From NCBI RefSeq assembly GCF_011007365.1, contig NZ_WFKM01000005.1, positions 1 to 64,000 on the forward strand: a DNA stretch of 64,000 nucleotides, read 5' to 3'. The notes beneath the pieces are model-generated. The model saw nothing but the letters and a program-made list of their open reading frames with translations, did no database searches and had not been told where the DNA came from. Each line of letters opens with the position of its first letter. Position 1 is the first letter of the stretch. Of this stretch, positions 29,575-38,736 are shown piece after piece. This DNA is from Sphingobacterium sp. xlx-96. Its GTDB lineage: Bacteria > Bacteroidota > Bacteroidia > Sphingobacteriales > Sphingobacteriaceae. The translations under genes and the position numbers were made by a program.

Positions 29575-29640
29575 CATAATTTAGGTTTATAATTGGTTAT
29601 AAAGGTTTTCATTCTCCCCGTTTGAAAACCTTTTTTTATG
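29575..29640 (+). ncRNA. Candidate small non-coding RNA (about 60 nt)
   Basis: A transcript from the promoter at 29537-29568 would start near 29575 and stop at the T-run ending near 29637. The 5' part is AU-rich and single-stranded; the 3' part is an 11-bp hairpin ending in seven or more Us. No ORF fits. It lies between the symporter gene and the convergent photolyase gene. It may instead be only a terminator for the gal operon plus a chance promoter match. Confidence 0.5.
29601..29637 (+). terminator. Rho-independent terminator
   Basis: An 11-bp stem (aaaggttttca paired with tgaaaaccttt) with an 11-nt loop is followed by Ts on the plus strand. It serves the small-RNA candidate and any read-through from the gal operon. 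Confidence 0.88.
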
Positions 29641-29656
29641 CCCCTATTTTCACGGT

Positions 29657-30958
29657 TTACCCCCTATTTTGTAAAGCTTCTTTATAGGTACGCAATGCGC
29701 GTTCTCTCGCAAAAACATGTTCGACAATACGATTCATTGACTTAGATTCAAAATCAGGATTCCAACGTCTTACATAACTTAAGTCCTTATCAAACTTTCT
29801 AAGCTGTTCATCCGGATTGAATACCCGAAAATACGGAGCCGCATCACAACCACATCCCGCCGCCCATTGCCAATTTCCTACATTTGCACTACAATCGTAA
29901 TCCAATAGCTTTCCTGCAAAATAAGCTTCGCCCCAACGCCAATCAATCAAAAGATGCTTGGTCAAAAAGCTAGCGACCACCATCCGCACCCTATTATGCA
30001 TAAATCCTGTCTCATTCAGCTCGATCATACCCGCATCAACCAGCGCATACCCCGTCTCTCCTTTGCACCACCGTTCGAATGCCGACTCATCATTGCGCCA
30101 TGGTATCGACTCATATGCAGATTTAAAACATTCACGTTGCGACTGCGGATAATGAAAGATAATCTGCATAAAAAACTCGCGCCAGATCAGTTCATTCAGC
30201 CACACTTCATTCCACCGTTGGGCCATTGACACACATTTACGAATAGAAATAGTCCCAAACCGTAAGGCTATTCCAATTCTGCTAGTAGCATCCAATCCCG
30301 GGAAATCCCTGTTTTTATCGTAGTCTTTGATATCTTGCCCTTCCAATTTAGGCTTCACATAATGAATGTCCGTCTTTTGAAAACCAATATCTGCCAGTGT
30401 AGGTATCTCTTTAAAAGGAAGTTTTTTGAAGCCAGCATCAATGATTTCAAAGGGAACCAAATCTTTCGCAGACAATTTAGATTTCCATATACGACTATAA
30501 GGAGTATACACCGTATAGGGGGTTCCATCCTTTTTTAAGACATCAAATTCCTCAAAGATCACCTGATCTTTATAGGACTTAAATCCTATCCCCTCATTTT
30601 TCAACCAAGCTCCAACTTCAATATCTCTTCCAACCGCATCGGGTTCATAATCTTTATTGCTGTACACCTTATCAATGTTAAACACCTGTGTCAACTCCTT
30701 AAAAACAGCAAGGGGCTTTCCGACATATACATAGATATCCGTACCTAATATCCTTAACTGTTCCTGTAGCGAGCATAAGGCTTGATGAATATAATCCACC
30801 CTCCGGTCCTCGACAGTCGGTAGTTTAGATAATATATCAGGATCAAAAATAAAGATTGGGATCACCTCTCCCCCCTCATTCAAGGCCCTAAATAAACCAT
30901 GGTTATCCTCCAACCTCAGGTCTCTACGAAACCAAAATAAATTCACTTTCTCCTGCAT
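29657..30958 (-). CDS. phrB: Deoxyribodipyrimidine photolyase / cryptochrome family protein
   Basis: 433 residues. The N-terminal photolyase domain starts NLFWFRRDLRLEDNHGL (about 1-130) and the C-terminal FAD-binding domain includes TSRIGIALRFGTIS, NELIWREFF, NRVRMVVASFLTKHLLIDWR and GNWQWAAGCGCDAAPYFRVF. The tryptophans and Asn near the FAD expected of a CPD class I photolyase are there. It repairs UV-induced pyrimidine dimers using blue light. It lies 46 bp after the NamZ-like gene on the same strand, possibly co-transcribed by chance of position. Confidence 0.95.
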   Translation of the reverse strand: MQEKVNLFWFRRDLRLEDNHGLFRALNEGGEVIPIFIFDPDILSKLPTVEDRRVDYIHQALCSLQEQLRILGTDIYVYVGKPLAVFKELTQVFNIDKVYSNKDYEPDAVGRDIEVGAWLKNEGIGFKSYKDQVIFEEFDVLKKDGTPYTVYTPYSRIWKSKLSAKDLVPFEIIDAGFKKLPFKEIPTLADIGFQKTDIHYVKPKLEGQDIKDYDKNRDFPGLDATSRIGIALRFGTISIRKCVSMAQRWNEVWLNELIWREFFMQIIFHYPQSQRECFKSAYESIPWRNDESAFERWCKGETGYALVDAGMIELNETGFMHNRVRMVVASFLTKHLLIDWRWGEAYFAGKLLDYDCSANVGNWQWAAGCGCDAAPYFRVFNPDEQLRKFDKDLSYVRRWNPDFESKSMNRIVEHVFARERALRTYKEALQNRG

Positions 30959-31004
30959 TCACTCCTTAGATTTAATACCCATATTATCTTTGTCTGTTAA
31001 CTCC

Positions 31005-32222
31005 TTAATCTTCATAAATTGTATACTTTTTACGCATCAGCTTATACTTGGCCAACCCATCTGCCCAGCTGGCGCGTATCTCTTTCTCACTAGTACCTCT
31101 CTCAATCTGTAGACGTAAATCATCTACACCCGACAAGTTTTCAAAACGACCGATCTGATCTGAAAAACTTTGGTCAAAGAATTTATCCTTTTCAGGCGAT
31201 TTTTCATACAATTCCATAATCCATGCTAAATTAAGCTTTTTACGCTTTACCAAGCTATGCAGATCATATCCGCGTAAATCCAGTCCATAACACTTTTCAT
31301 TCATAAACAACGGTTTCTCACTCATGCCCTTCTTACTCACCGGCGTAAAAGAAAAGCTATAGATACCTTTGTAGGCAGGGCTCCCAATAACTGTAAATGG
31401 ATAATCAGTACCTCTGCCATGATTCACTTTAACGCCTTCAAACAGACAGGTACTCGGGTATAAAAGAATACTTTGTTCTGTATTTAGATTAGGCGAAGGG
31501 CTCACGAGCAATTTATACAACATATGGTGCGCATATCCTTCTACAGGAATAATCTTTAATTTGCACTTCTTCGCAGTTGACATCCAGCCCTCTCCATTTA
31601 TCATCTGTGCAAATTCCGCTATCGTCATACCGTGGGCTATCGGCACCGGAAATTGACCTATACCTGACCTGTGCTTCATATCCAGGATAGGTCCATCGAT
31701 AAGATACGCGTTCGGGTTAGGCCGATCAAGGATCAACAATTCTTTACCCTGCTCCGCACAGGCTTCCATAATATCGCGTAGCGTATTGATATTCGTATAA
31801 AAACGTACACCCATATCCTGAACATCAAAAATAAAAACATCGATATCGGCAAGATCTGCAGCAGAAGGCTTCCTTTTACTGCCATACAAAGAAATGATCG
31901 GTATTCCCGTCTTTACATCCACCTCATCACTCACCTCTGTACCATTACTCGCATTACCTCTAAAACCATGCTCAGGTCCGAATATCTTTACAATCTTTAC
32001 CCCCAACTTCAATAGACTATCAACCAGATGCTCTTTTTTAATAACTGTAGAAGGGTTTCCCAAAATAGCGACACGCTTGCCTTTCAGATAAGGAACATAG
32101 CTTTCTGTCCGCTCAGCCCCCGTCCGAATCCGGTCGTTACAATAGTCCAAAGACGTTTGCGCCTTTAATCCCCATATCGTCCAGAAAAATAGACTAAAGA
32201 AAAATACTATTTTAAAATTCAT
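31005..32222 (-). CDS. namZ: NamZ-like exo-beta-N-acetylmuramidase (DUF1343)
   Basis: 405 residues with a signal peptide (FFFSLFFWTIWGLKAQ), hence periplasmic or exported. DUF1343/NamZ features: RVAILGNPSTV, FGPEHGFRG, SLYGSKRKPS, DVQDMGVRFYTNINTL and LLILDRPNPNA, then LYPSTCLFEG. Characterised NamZ enzymes remove terminal N-acetylmuramic acid from peptidoglycan fragments during cell-wall recycling. No other MurNAc genes are adjacent, so pathway context is missing here. A Bacteroidota member of the family has been studied in Tannerella. Confidence 0.88.
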   Translation of the reverse strand: MNFKIVFFFSLFFWTIWGLKAQTSLDYCNDRIRTGAERTESYVPYLKGKRVAILGNPSTVIKKEHLVDSLLKLGVKIVKIFGPEHGFRGNASNGTEVSDEVDVKTGIPIISLYGSKRKPSAADLADIDVFIFDVQDMGVRFYTNINTLRDIMEACAEQGKELLILDRPNPNAYLIDGPILDMKHRSGIGQFPVPIAHGMTIAEFAQMINGEGWMSTAKKCKLKIIPVEGYAHHMLYKLLVSPSPNLNTEQSILLYPSTCLFEGVKVNHGRGTDYPFTVIGSPAYKGIYSFSFTPVSKKGMSEKPLFMNEKCYGLDLRGYDLHSLVKRKKLNLAWIMELYEKSPEKDKFFDQSFSDQIGRFENLSGVDDLRLQIERGTSEKEIRASWADGLAKYKLMRKKYTIYED

Positions 32223-32352
32223 CGCAATCTTGATTTAATTTGTTCCTTAAACCTAAAAAAAAAATCCCTTATCTACAATTAGACGCCTTATTACCAGTAG
32301 TTAACTTTGACGGTTAGACGTCTGTCTGTTAGTTTTTATCAAATAAAGTTTG

Positions 32353-32360
32353 TATCTTTG
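32353..32360 (+). promoter_or_regulatory. -7 promoter box of the cold-shock-domain gene
   Basis: TATCTTTG matches the Bacteroidota -7 element; no good TTTG -33 box is present at the expected spacing. It predicts a start near 32367 and a leader of about 100 nt, long enough for the RNA-structure control common in cold-shock genes, though no specific structure is claimed. Confidence 0.55.
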
Positions 32361-32465
32361 TTCCAATATCACAAAGGCCCCTATTTCTTATCCTTGAGCC
32401 AAGTCCGCTAATTTAAGACATACACCTTTCATTTTTATTTATATAATAATCTTTAATTCTATTTA

Positions 32466-32894
32466 ATGGCTAAAAGTCAACTTACATTCAACAAAAAAGA
32501 ACGCGCGAAGAAACAACAACAGAAGAAAAAAGAAAAGCAAGAAAGACGTGAGGTAAACAAATCCAATAATAACAAAGGAAAATCATTGGAAGAAATGTTT
32601 GCTTACGTTGACGAATTCGGAAACATCTCGGATACACCTCCTACACAGGTTTATAAGTTTAAGGAAGAAGATTTGCAACGCCCTGTTGATAATGAAGACG
32701 AATTCCTTTACGGTAAAGTTTCCTATTACAACGAAACTGGAAATTATGGTTTCATCAGGGACAACGAGAGCCGCGAGACAGTATACTTTAACGACAAACT
32801 AGCGGGGATGGTATTGACGCTAAATCAAAAAGTAAAGTACAAATACACAAGAACCAAACAAGGCAATCAGATTTCTGAAATAGAACTGATGTAA
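32466..32894 (+). CDS. Cold-shock-domain protein with basic N-terminal tail
   Basis: 142 residues. The first 40 are extremely rich in Lys, Gln, Arg and Asn (RAKKQQQKKKEKQERREVNK), likely disordered and RNA-binding. The C-terminal ~65 residues form a cold-shock/OB fold: YGKVSYYNETGNYGFIRD is a variant of the RNP1 pattern (KGFGFI), and YFNDKLAG follows. It is probably an RNA chaperone or RNA-binding protein in the cytoplasm. A long leader and a strong terminator make it a single-gene transcript. Confidence 0.85.
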   Translation: MAKSQLTFNKKERAKKQQQKKKEKQERREVNKSNNNKGKSLEEMFAYVDEFGNISDTPPTQVYKFKEEDLQRPVDNEDEFLYGKVSYYNETGNYGFIRDNESRETVYFNDKLAGMVLTLNQKVKYKYTRTKQGNQISEIELM

Positions 32895-32922
32895 TTTTGT
32901 TTATAGTTCATCGATACATCAT

Positions 32923-32957
32923 AAAGGTTGCTCAATTATCAGGAGCAACCTTTTTTT
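32923..32957 (+). terminator. Rho-independent terminator of the cold-shock-domain gene
   Basis: An 11-bp perfect stem (aaaggttgctc and complement) with a 9-nt loop is followed by Ts, about 30 bp past the stop codon. Confidence 0.9.
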
Positions 32958-32979
32958 GCGAATAGTATTTGCAGATAAC

Positions 32980-34245
32980 CTAATGGTCCCCTAGGCCTTC
33001 GGCCTGTGTATACTTATCCTTCGGCAGCATCCATCGTATTACAAAATACAGGGCTACTGCCGACAATGCCAATATACTTCCAGTTCCCAACCACAATGTA
33101 TCAAATCCCAATTGATGTACGATTTGTGTCCCCAATAAGGGCGTAATAATAAAAGAGAACGAAAAACTCATCCCATTCAACCCCATATAAGCACCTTGGC
33201 TCTGTTTTCCAGATCGCAACGCTGTAATTGTTGACATAAACGGTAGCACCAATATCTCACTAACACTCAACAACGTTATAGACAGTAACAATATAGAAAT
33301 ATGATGATTGAATGCTAAAATAGCATAGGCAATCGCACACAACAAGGCTCCGTAAAGAATAGTTTTAGCAATCGTCAGGTATTTATCAGCAAAATTAACC
33401 ACCAACATCTCTAACAAAACGATTATAAAGCCACTATATCCCAACACATAGCCTATCGTAGCCTGATCCATTTGGGCAACCTCCTTATAGAAGATAGGAA
33501 TGGTATTGAAAAACTGAAAAAAACAGATGGAAAATATTGTACAGAAAAAACAAAATACAACAAACGGTATATCACGGTAAGGTGATTTACTTTTCACCGT
33601 AGATTGCATATTTAGCTCCTTTCTATGTTTTTCACGTTCTTGGACCTTTGCCTGATACTGTTTATGCCTTTTCCTAAAAAACTTGACATAGACAATCCCC
33701 GCGATCAAAGCTCCGGCCGTATTTATAGAAAACAAAAACTCATAAGAAATAGCAGAAAGAATCCCTCCTAAAGCGGGTCCAATGGAATAACCAAGATTCA
33801 CAGCCATTCGATTCAATGAAAATGCCCGCGTCAGATTTTGGGGTTTGGCATACTTTGTTATAGCTACAGAATTGGCGGGTCGGAATGTTTCGCTGATAAT
33901 ACTCTGCACCAATATAATACAAGCCATCCCCTCTACAGTAGGAAAAAATGGAATTAGCACAAATAAAGGTGCACTGAGGAATAAGCTTAAGCTTTGCACC
34001 CTATACTCGCCAAATCGATCCGTAAAAAAACCACCTAACCAAGATCCGATTACCGAACCTATACCGTAAAAGCTAAGTACAATACCTGTGTGCGTAATGT
34101 CAAACTTCAGGTGATCTGCCATATACACCCCCAAAAAAGGAATAACCATAGAACCGGTACGATTGATCAACATCACAATCGAAAGCATCCAAGCCTCTTG
34201 AGATAAGCCCTTAAAGGAATCCGTATACGCGCGTAGTATTTTCAC
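32980..34245 (-). CDS. MFS transporter (multidrug-type)
   Basis: 421 residues with 12 membrane helices. The MFS loop 2-3 motif appears as GSWLGGFFTDRFGEYRV. A basic cytoplasmic loop (KFFRKRHKQYQAKVQEREK) sits between helices 6 and 7. The organisation resembles MdtH/YdeE-type proton-driven drug exporters; the substrate cannot be read from the sequence. A perfect inverted repeat 51 bp upstream of the start may be an operator. Confidence 0.88.
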   Translation of the reverse strand: MKILRAYTDSFKGLSQEAWMLSIVMLINRTGSMVIPFLGVYMADHLKFDITHTGIVLSFYGIGSVIGSWLGGFFTDRFGEYRVQSLSLFLSAPLFVLIPFFPTVEGMACIILVQSIISETFRPANSVAITKYAKPQNLTRAFSLNRMAVNLGYSIGPALGGILSAISYEFLFSINTAGALIAGIVYVKFFRKRHKQYQAKVQEREKHRKELNMQSTVKSKSPYRDIPFVVFCFFCTIFSICFFQFFNTIPIFYKEVAQMDQATIGYVLGYSGFIIVLLEMLVVNFADKYLTIAKTILYGALLCAIAYAILAFNHHISILLLSITLLSVSEILVLPFMSTITALRSGKQSQGAYMGLNGMSFSFSFIITPLLGTQIVHQLGFDTLWLGTGSILALSAVALYFVIRWMLPKDKYTQAEGLGDH

Positions 34246-34663
34246 CTGACTGTTTTTAATTAATAATCCAACATTTTATCCCTATCTACCCAAAAGTACA
34301 AAAATCTTTGTACAGGATCCTCATAAGACTATTTTATAACAAAACTTTAATAACATGTCACTACTATAAAGTAAAGCACTTATCTACAACATCACTTTCA
34401 CTTAAATTAACAAACACCTTATTTTCAAAAAAAGTAAGATGTACTAAAAAACGTAAGACAAAGAATAGATGTACCGAAATAATATCAGAACAATCCCCAA
34501 AAGGCACTAGAATTCTACAAAATATTCGGAAGTATATGGTGATCGAACACAAATCGCTCAAGATACTTTACTTTTGTTAGGCTAAGGATTTTTCAACACC
34601 CCTTAAGGTGCTCGATGGTGTATTTTTACATACAGTCCGTAACTAATAGAACTAAACAGCAAG
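34246..34663. other. 418-bp divergent intergenic region
   Basis: It lies between the MFS gene (minus) and the PLP decarboxylase (plus). It contains an inverted repeat at 34296-34313 and a TACTTTTG -7-like box at 34569-34576 for the plus-strand gene. Short reading frames here have no coding character that I recognise. Confidence 0.6.
34296..34313. promoter_or_regulatory. Inverted repeat upstream of the MFS gene, candidate operator
   Basis: gtacaaa-aatc-tttgtac is a perfect 7-bp inverted repeat. It overlaps a minus-strand TACTTTTG (-7-like) box just downstream, so a repressor bound here could block MFS transcription. No regulator gene is adjacent. Confidence 0.45.
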
Positions 34664-35893
34664 ATGAAATACTGGAAAAAAATAAATTTTGACGAACAGC
34701 GCCAACATATCGCAGATGCGCTTTCAAAAAACATAGACTATCAAAAGATTATAACCCTAGGCGTACCTGGTTCCAAATTAGACAGTCAGGTGTTTTACGA
34801 CCAAGCCTCCTTTCTCAAAGAAGCTCCTTTCCTACAGTCAATCGTGCAAAACCCCAATCATATCGGTTGTCACACCCTTGGCGAATCGGAACCTTATTTT
34901 GCAGGAACTCAGGAAATCGAACGGGAAGTCATAAAAATATTGAGTGAGGACATATTAAAAGCCACAGAAGACAGTTGTGATGGCTACATCGCAACAGGTG
35001 GCACCGAAGCTAATATTCAGGCCTGTTGGATGTATAGAAATTTTTTCATGCAAGAGTACGGAGCCCGTCTCGACGAGATCCTATTGATCGCTTCCGAAGA
35101 CACTCATTATTCCGTCCATAAAGCCTCTAATCTGCTTCAGATCGACTTTCTCTCCATCCCTGTTCAAATGGATACCCGAGAACTTATTGAATCCGAACTA
35201 GACTGCTTGGTAGCACAAGCTCAACGGTCTGGAAAGAAATACGCTATCGTAATTTCCAATGTGGGCACAACCATGTTCGGTAGTGTAGACAATCCAGATA
35301 GTTATGCAACAGTCCTTGCCAAATACGAACTGCACTTCAAAATTCACATGGATGCAGCTTTTGGAGGTTTTATATACCCCATAGTACAATCGGAGAATAA
35401 CATAGGATTCAATAATCCGCATGTATCTTCCGTCACCTTAGATGCCCACAAAATGCTTCAGGCACCTTACGGAACCGGCATCTTTTTATCTAGAAAAGGA
35501 CTGATCAACTATGTGCTCACTGCCGAGGCCAAATACGTTAACGGCATGGACATCACCCTGAGTGGTAGCAGATCCGGTGCCAATGCCATAGCAGTATGGA
35601 TGATATTACAAACCTACGGTCCACACGGATGGCTAGAAAAGTTGAACACCTTATTGTACAGAACCACCGTATGCTGTGGAGATCTGGACGAGCTAGGTAT
35701 ACGTTATTATAGAAATCCACAGATGAATATCATTACCATACGTGCCGCAGATATCCCTATCGCATTAGTTACCGAATTTGGTTTGGTACCAGATTCACAC
35801 GGCGATGCCTCACAATGGTACAAAATAGTGGTTATGGATCACGTACAGATCGATGTTTTAAAACAATTTATCGAAAAATTATCCCAACACTAG
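34664..35893 (+). CDS. PLP-dependent group II amino-acid decarboxylase
   Basis: 409 residues of the pyridoxal-dependent decarboxylase family. YIATGGTEANIQACWMYRNF binds the cofactor, HMDAAFGGF has the conserved Asp, and the Schiff-base lysine is in SVTLDAHKML. It is shorter than eukaryotic DOPA decarboxylases and resembles the archaeal MfnA (tyrosine/aspartate decarboxylase) and bacterial aspartate/glutamate decarboxylase-like group. Substrate not determinable: aspartate, glutamate, tyrosine and histidine are possible. No pathway genes are adjacent. A terminator follows immediately. Confidence 0.88.
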   Translation: MKYWKKINFDEQRQHIADALSKNIDYQKIITLGVPGSKLDSQVFYDQASFLKEAPFLQSIVQNPNHIGCHTLGESEPYFAGTQEIEREVIKILSEDILKATEDSCDGYIATGGTEANIQACWMYRNFFMQEYGARLDEILLIASEDTHYSVHKASNLLQIDFLSIPVQMDTRELIESELDCLVAQAQRSGKKYAIVISNVGTTMFGSVDNPDSYATVLAKYELHFKIHMDAAFGGFIYPIVQSENNIGFNNPHVSSVTLDAHKMLQAPYGTGIFLSRKGLINYVLTAEAKYVNGMDITLSGSRSGANAIAVWMILQTYGPHGWLEKLNTLLYRTTVCCGDLDELGIRYYRNPQMNIITIRAADIPIALVTEFGLVPDSHGDASQWYKIVVMDHVQIDVLKQFIEKLSQH

Positions 35894-35922
35894 GTTATAA
35901 GGGGGGCCTCCCCCCTTATAAC
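35894..35922. terminator. Strong hairpin between convergent decarboxylase and DUF5916 genes
   Basis: A 13-bp stem (gttataagggggg and complement) with a 3-nt loop begins directly after the decarboxylase stop. Only a short T-stretch follows, but the convergent arrangement fits a bidirectional terminator. Confidence 0.75.
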
Positions 35923-35929
35923 TTTGCTT

Positions 35930-38590
35930 TTACAATGAGAACCAATAATTGATTTTAATCATAAAAGTATTGCTGGCTGGCAATCCAAACATCCTGTCCA
36001 GATTATTTCCCCAGCCTGGTTGATACACCATCTCATTTCGCGATTGATTATGTTCCCAGACCACATAAACCGTAGACCCTGGTAGATACTCCCAGCGTGC
36101 CACCAGATTGGAACGAAATTCATTAAAACTAAAATTAGGATTCTTAAACGTATAGGTATGATTACCCGATGTACCAATATAGCCACCATCCCCCGCTGTG
36201 AGAGCTTGATCCTCAAAATCAACAAATCTATTCTCATAGCGTTTGGCATCCATATTTTGTGCCAGCTTAAACTTATCATAGGTCGCTGTTGAAGTAAAAG
36301 GCGAACCATAATATTGGATGGAAATATCCGGTGTCACATTCATCTGTAGATTTAACGTGACACCATAGGTCTTCTGATCCATACGGCCCAAAATATACGC
36401 ATTTGAATTCTCAGGATTATCAGAAGGTTTTACCGTGCCTACATATTGCAGGTTATCTTTATTCCAGGAATAGTTAAATTGTCCCGCCACCCGTACATGA
36501 TTACCTACACGAAAGACCATGCTCGGATGTAGCGCATTGTATCCCGTTTTTTCATCCAAATAATGCCGTCCATTATATTCCATCTTAACCATCATAGGTT
36601 TCGCCCGATCGGTACTAACCATTGCATTTGTTTCAAAATTCGAATTATAGCGCATATCCGGTCCTCCTCGCAACCTCCGGCTGTCGATAGTATTCCAGCT
36701 AAAAGTCTCCTTGATATCCATCTCAATTCTCCGCTTGATACTCAAGCTACGCCATCGGACCGCAATATCATTATTGACAGCTTTCCCTCCATAGTTCCAA
36801 ATATTCTTTTGCGTCAGGTTAATTCCTGCAAAACGAAAAGGTCCCCATGGATCCGTCCTCCTGAACACCACCTCCGACTCATTTAACTTATAGTCAGACT
36901 GTTTCATATACCCCACATCATTCAGATCAAACCCTGGAGATGCCCAACTGAAGGTCTGCGAAAAGTTCCACACCGCATTTCCCTTTTTACCTACTTTCAC
37001 ATAGCCACTACTGCCCTGCATCGACGTCTGGTCGGGCCTTAGATCCAAATAAGAAGCACCCGACTCCCGTTGAAAATAATGAGCTGCATTTCGCTTGGTA
37101 TTCAAAATTGCCGTCGACGAACCATTTAGCGTACTGAACATTCCCTTCGCATCGACGTAATACAAGCGATTTGCAAAATACTGGGTAAAATCAATTCCTG
37201 CAGCAAATGCATTTTCGATCAACGCCTCCTTCAGATGACCCGCTTTGAGATTCCGATTTACCGCTGTCACCATTCCTCCCAACAAGGTATTACCTTCCCA
37301 GTTTTTTTGTACCCGTGCTACCGTATAGTTAGTCAGTGGTTCCGTTATTTCGCGATCATAGACTCCCTCACGCATCACCCGGGATGTAGTTTTTGCAGTT
37401 ATACTTTCCAAAAGTCCTACTGTCACTCCACTTTTATTGGTTCCTGTCAGTTTCAGGGCACCGAGTATCGGTATAGGATTCGCCATACTCGCGTAATTGC
37501 TGACATTATCTATTCCTTTAGGTTGATAAGAAGGCATTGCTCCTATTCTTCGCGAATAGAACATCATTCCCCCCTCATTATTATCAAACTCTAAAATATG
37601 CTTACCTTCCAAAAAAAACGGTCTCTTTTCATCATAGAATATTTCGTAAGCAGACAGATTCATCACCGAAGGATCCAACTCTACCTGACCATAATCCGGG
37701 TTGATCGTAAGATCCATCGTAAAGTCATTCAATGCCACCTTCGTATCCAGTCCTATATTTCGTCCCCACCGATTTCCCTTCTGAAAAGGACTGTTCAGGA
37801 TTTTAGGCTCTTTCGTAAATTTAGCCATTGCATATGGTAAAAATTCAATTCCCTTCGGTTTAGGTAGCTCGCTCATACCATGCATCTCTCCAAAAGAAAA
37901 GACATGACCATTATTCTTAATCGGGATCAAACTCCAATTCTGCACTTCATTATTCCTACGAATGATACGGCGCACATGCAGTCCCCATTTTCCATCCCCA
38001 TTTTTCTGGTTATACCGCAACTGGCTAAAAGGAATACGTAATTCAGCAGTCCAGCAAGAATCTGTTTTATTGATATGCGTCTGTCCTTCCCACACCGCAT
38101 TCCAGCTCAAATTTACAGACAGCTTATCTGTAACAGTCAGATCTGTCTTATTTCCACCCAGATTAATATTAAACTCCGAGGCCACCCTATAGTCATAATA
38201 GGTATCAAAAGCAATACTAACCAGATCCCCGTTACTATTATCATCTCTATTTCCGATGAAAGCATTCATCGTCTCTGGACGCACATCCTTGCAATAGACC
38301 CCTATATAAATGTTGACGTCGTCATAAAAAAGCTTCACTCGGGTCCAAGATGCTGTATAGGCACGTTCAAAAGGGATAACCTGTGAGAATTTCTCAGACC
38401 ATTCGCCTTGTTCCTGCCATATATTTTCATCGAGCTTACCATCGATACGCGGACGCTCCTCCGAAAGTTTTGTAATATTGTATATGCGTTTATAGGCATC
38501 TTCAAAAGAAACAACTTCCTTTCTTTCATCCTGCGCCCAACATAGCGAAGAGAATAAAAGACAGCAGAAAAAAGAGCAATAATACTTCAT
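35930..38590 (-). CDS. DUF5916 outer-membrane protein with N-terminal CBM9-like domain
   Basis: 886 residues with a signal peptide (FFCCLLFSSLCWAQ). The N-terminal ~220 residues look like a carbohydrate-binding family 9-like beta-sandwich (PRIDGKLDENIWQE; YDDVNIYIGVYCKD). Then follows the DUF5916 region (MDLTINPDYGQVELDPSVMN; FDEKRPFFLEG-like), predicted to form an outer-membrane beta-barrel, ending in an aromatic strand (KINYWFSL). Such proteins are common in Bacteroidota and their function is unproven; surface binding or transport of a ligand is likely. Single gene, no associated enzymes. Confidence 0.87.
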   Translation of the reverse strand: MKYYCSFFCCLLFSSLCWAQDERKEVVSFEDAYKRIYNITKLSEERPRIDGKLDENIWQEQGEWSEKFSQVIPFERAYTASWTRVKLFYDDVNIYIGVYCKDVRPETMNAFIGNRDDNSNGDLVSIAFDTYYDYRVASEFNINLGGNKTDLTVTDKLSVNLSWNAVWEGQTHINKTDSCWTAELRIPFSQLRYNQKNGDGKWGLHVRRIIRRNNEVQNWSLIPIKNNGHVFSFGEMHGMSELPKPKGIEFLPYAMAKFTKEPKILNSPFQKGNRWGRNIGLDTKVALNDFTMDLTINPDYGQVELDPSVMNLSAYEIFYDEKRPFFLEGKHILEFDNNEGGMMFYSRRIGAMPSYQPKGIDNVSNYASMANPIPILGALKLTGTNKSGVTVGLLESITAKTTSRVMREGVYDREITEPLTNYTVARVQKNWEGNTLLGGMVTAVNRNLKAGHLKEALIENAFAAGIDFTQYFANRLYYVDAKGMFSTLNGSSTAILNTKRNAAHYFQRESGASYLDLRPDQTSMQGSSGYVKVGKKGNAVWNFSQTFSWASPGFDLNDVGYMKQSDYKLNESEVVFRRTDPWGPFRFAGINLTQKNIWNYGGKAVNNDIAVRWRSLSIKRRIEMDIKETFSWNTIDSRRLRGGPDMRYNSNFETNAMVSTDRAKPMMVKMEYNGRHYLDEKTGYNALHPSMVFRVGNHVRVAGQFNYSWNKDNLQYVGTVKPSDNPENSNAYILGRMDQKTYGVTLNLQMNVTPDISIQYYGSPFTSTATYDKFKLAQNMDAKRYENRFVDFEDQALTAGDGGYIGTSGNHTYTFKNPNFSFNEFRSNLVARWEYLPGSTVYVVWEHNQSRNEMVYQPGWGNNLDRMFGLPASNTFMIKINYWFSL

Positions 38591-38736
38591 TAATGGCTTA
38601 TCGTTTTGATTAGGTTGAGATTACGATATTCCAAACTTAACTAAAATGGTTTACATATATTAACAATATCTACAATTAATTTTGATTATTTATCTGTTAC
38701 GTTAATATCCAAATTTTATCCACTATATTAGTACGT

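Noticed and set aside
30985..30992. TATCTTTG promoter box on the plus strand between photolyase and namZ
   Set aside because: No plus-strand gene follows and no TTTG box is at the right distance; likely chance.
34308..34580. 90-codon plus-strand frame in the MFS/decarboxylase spacer
   Set aside because: Lys/Ser/Thr-rich composition without domain, signal or codon character; looks like AT-rich non-coding DNA.
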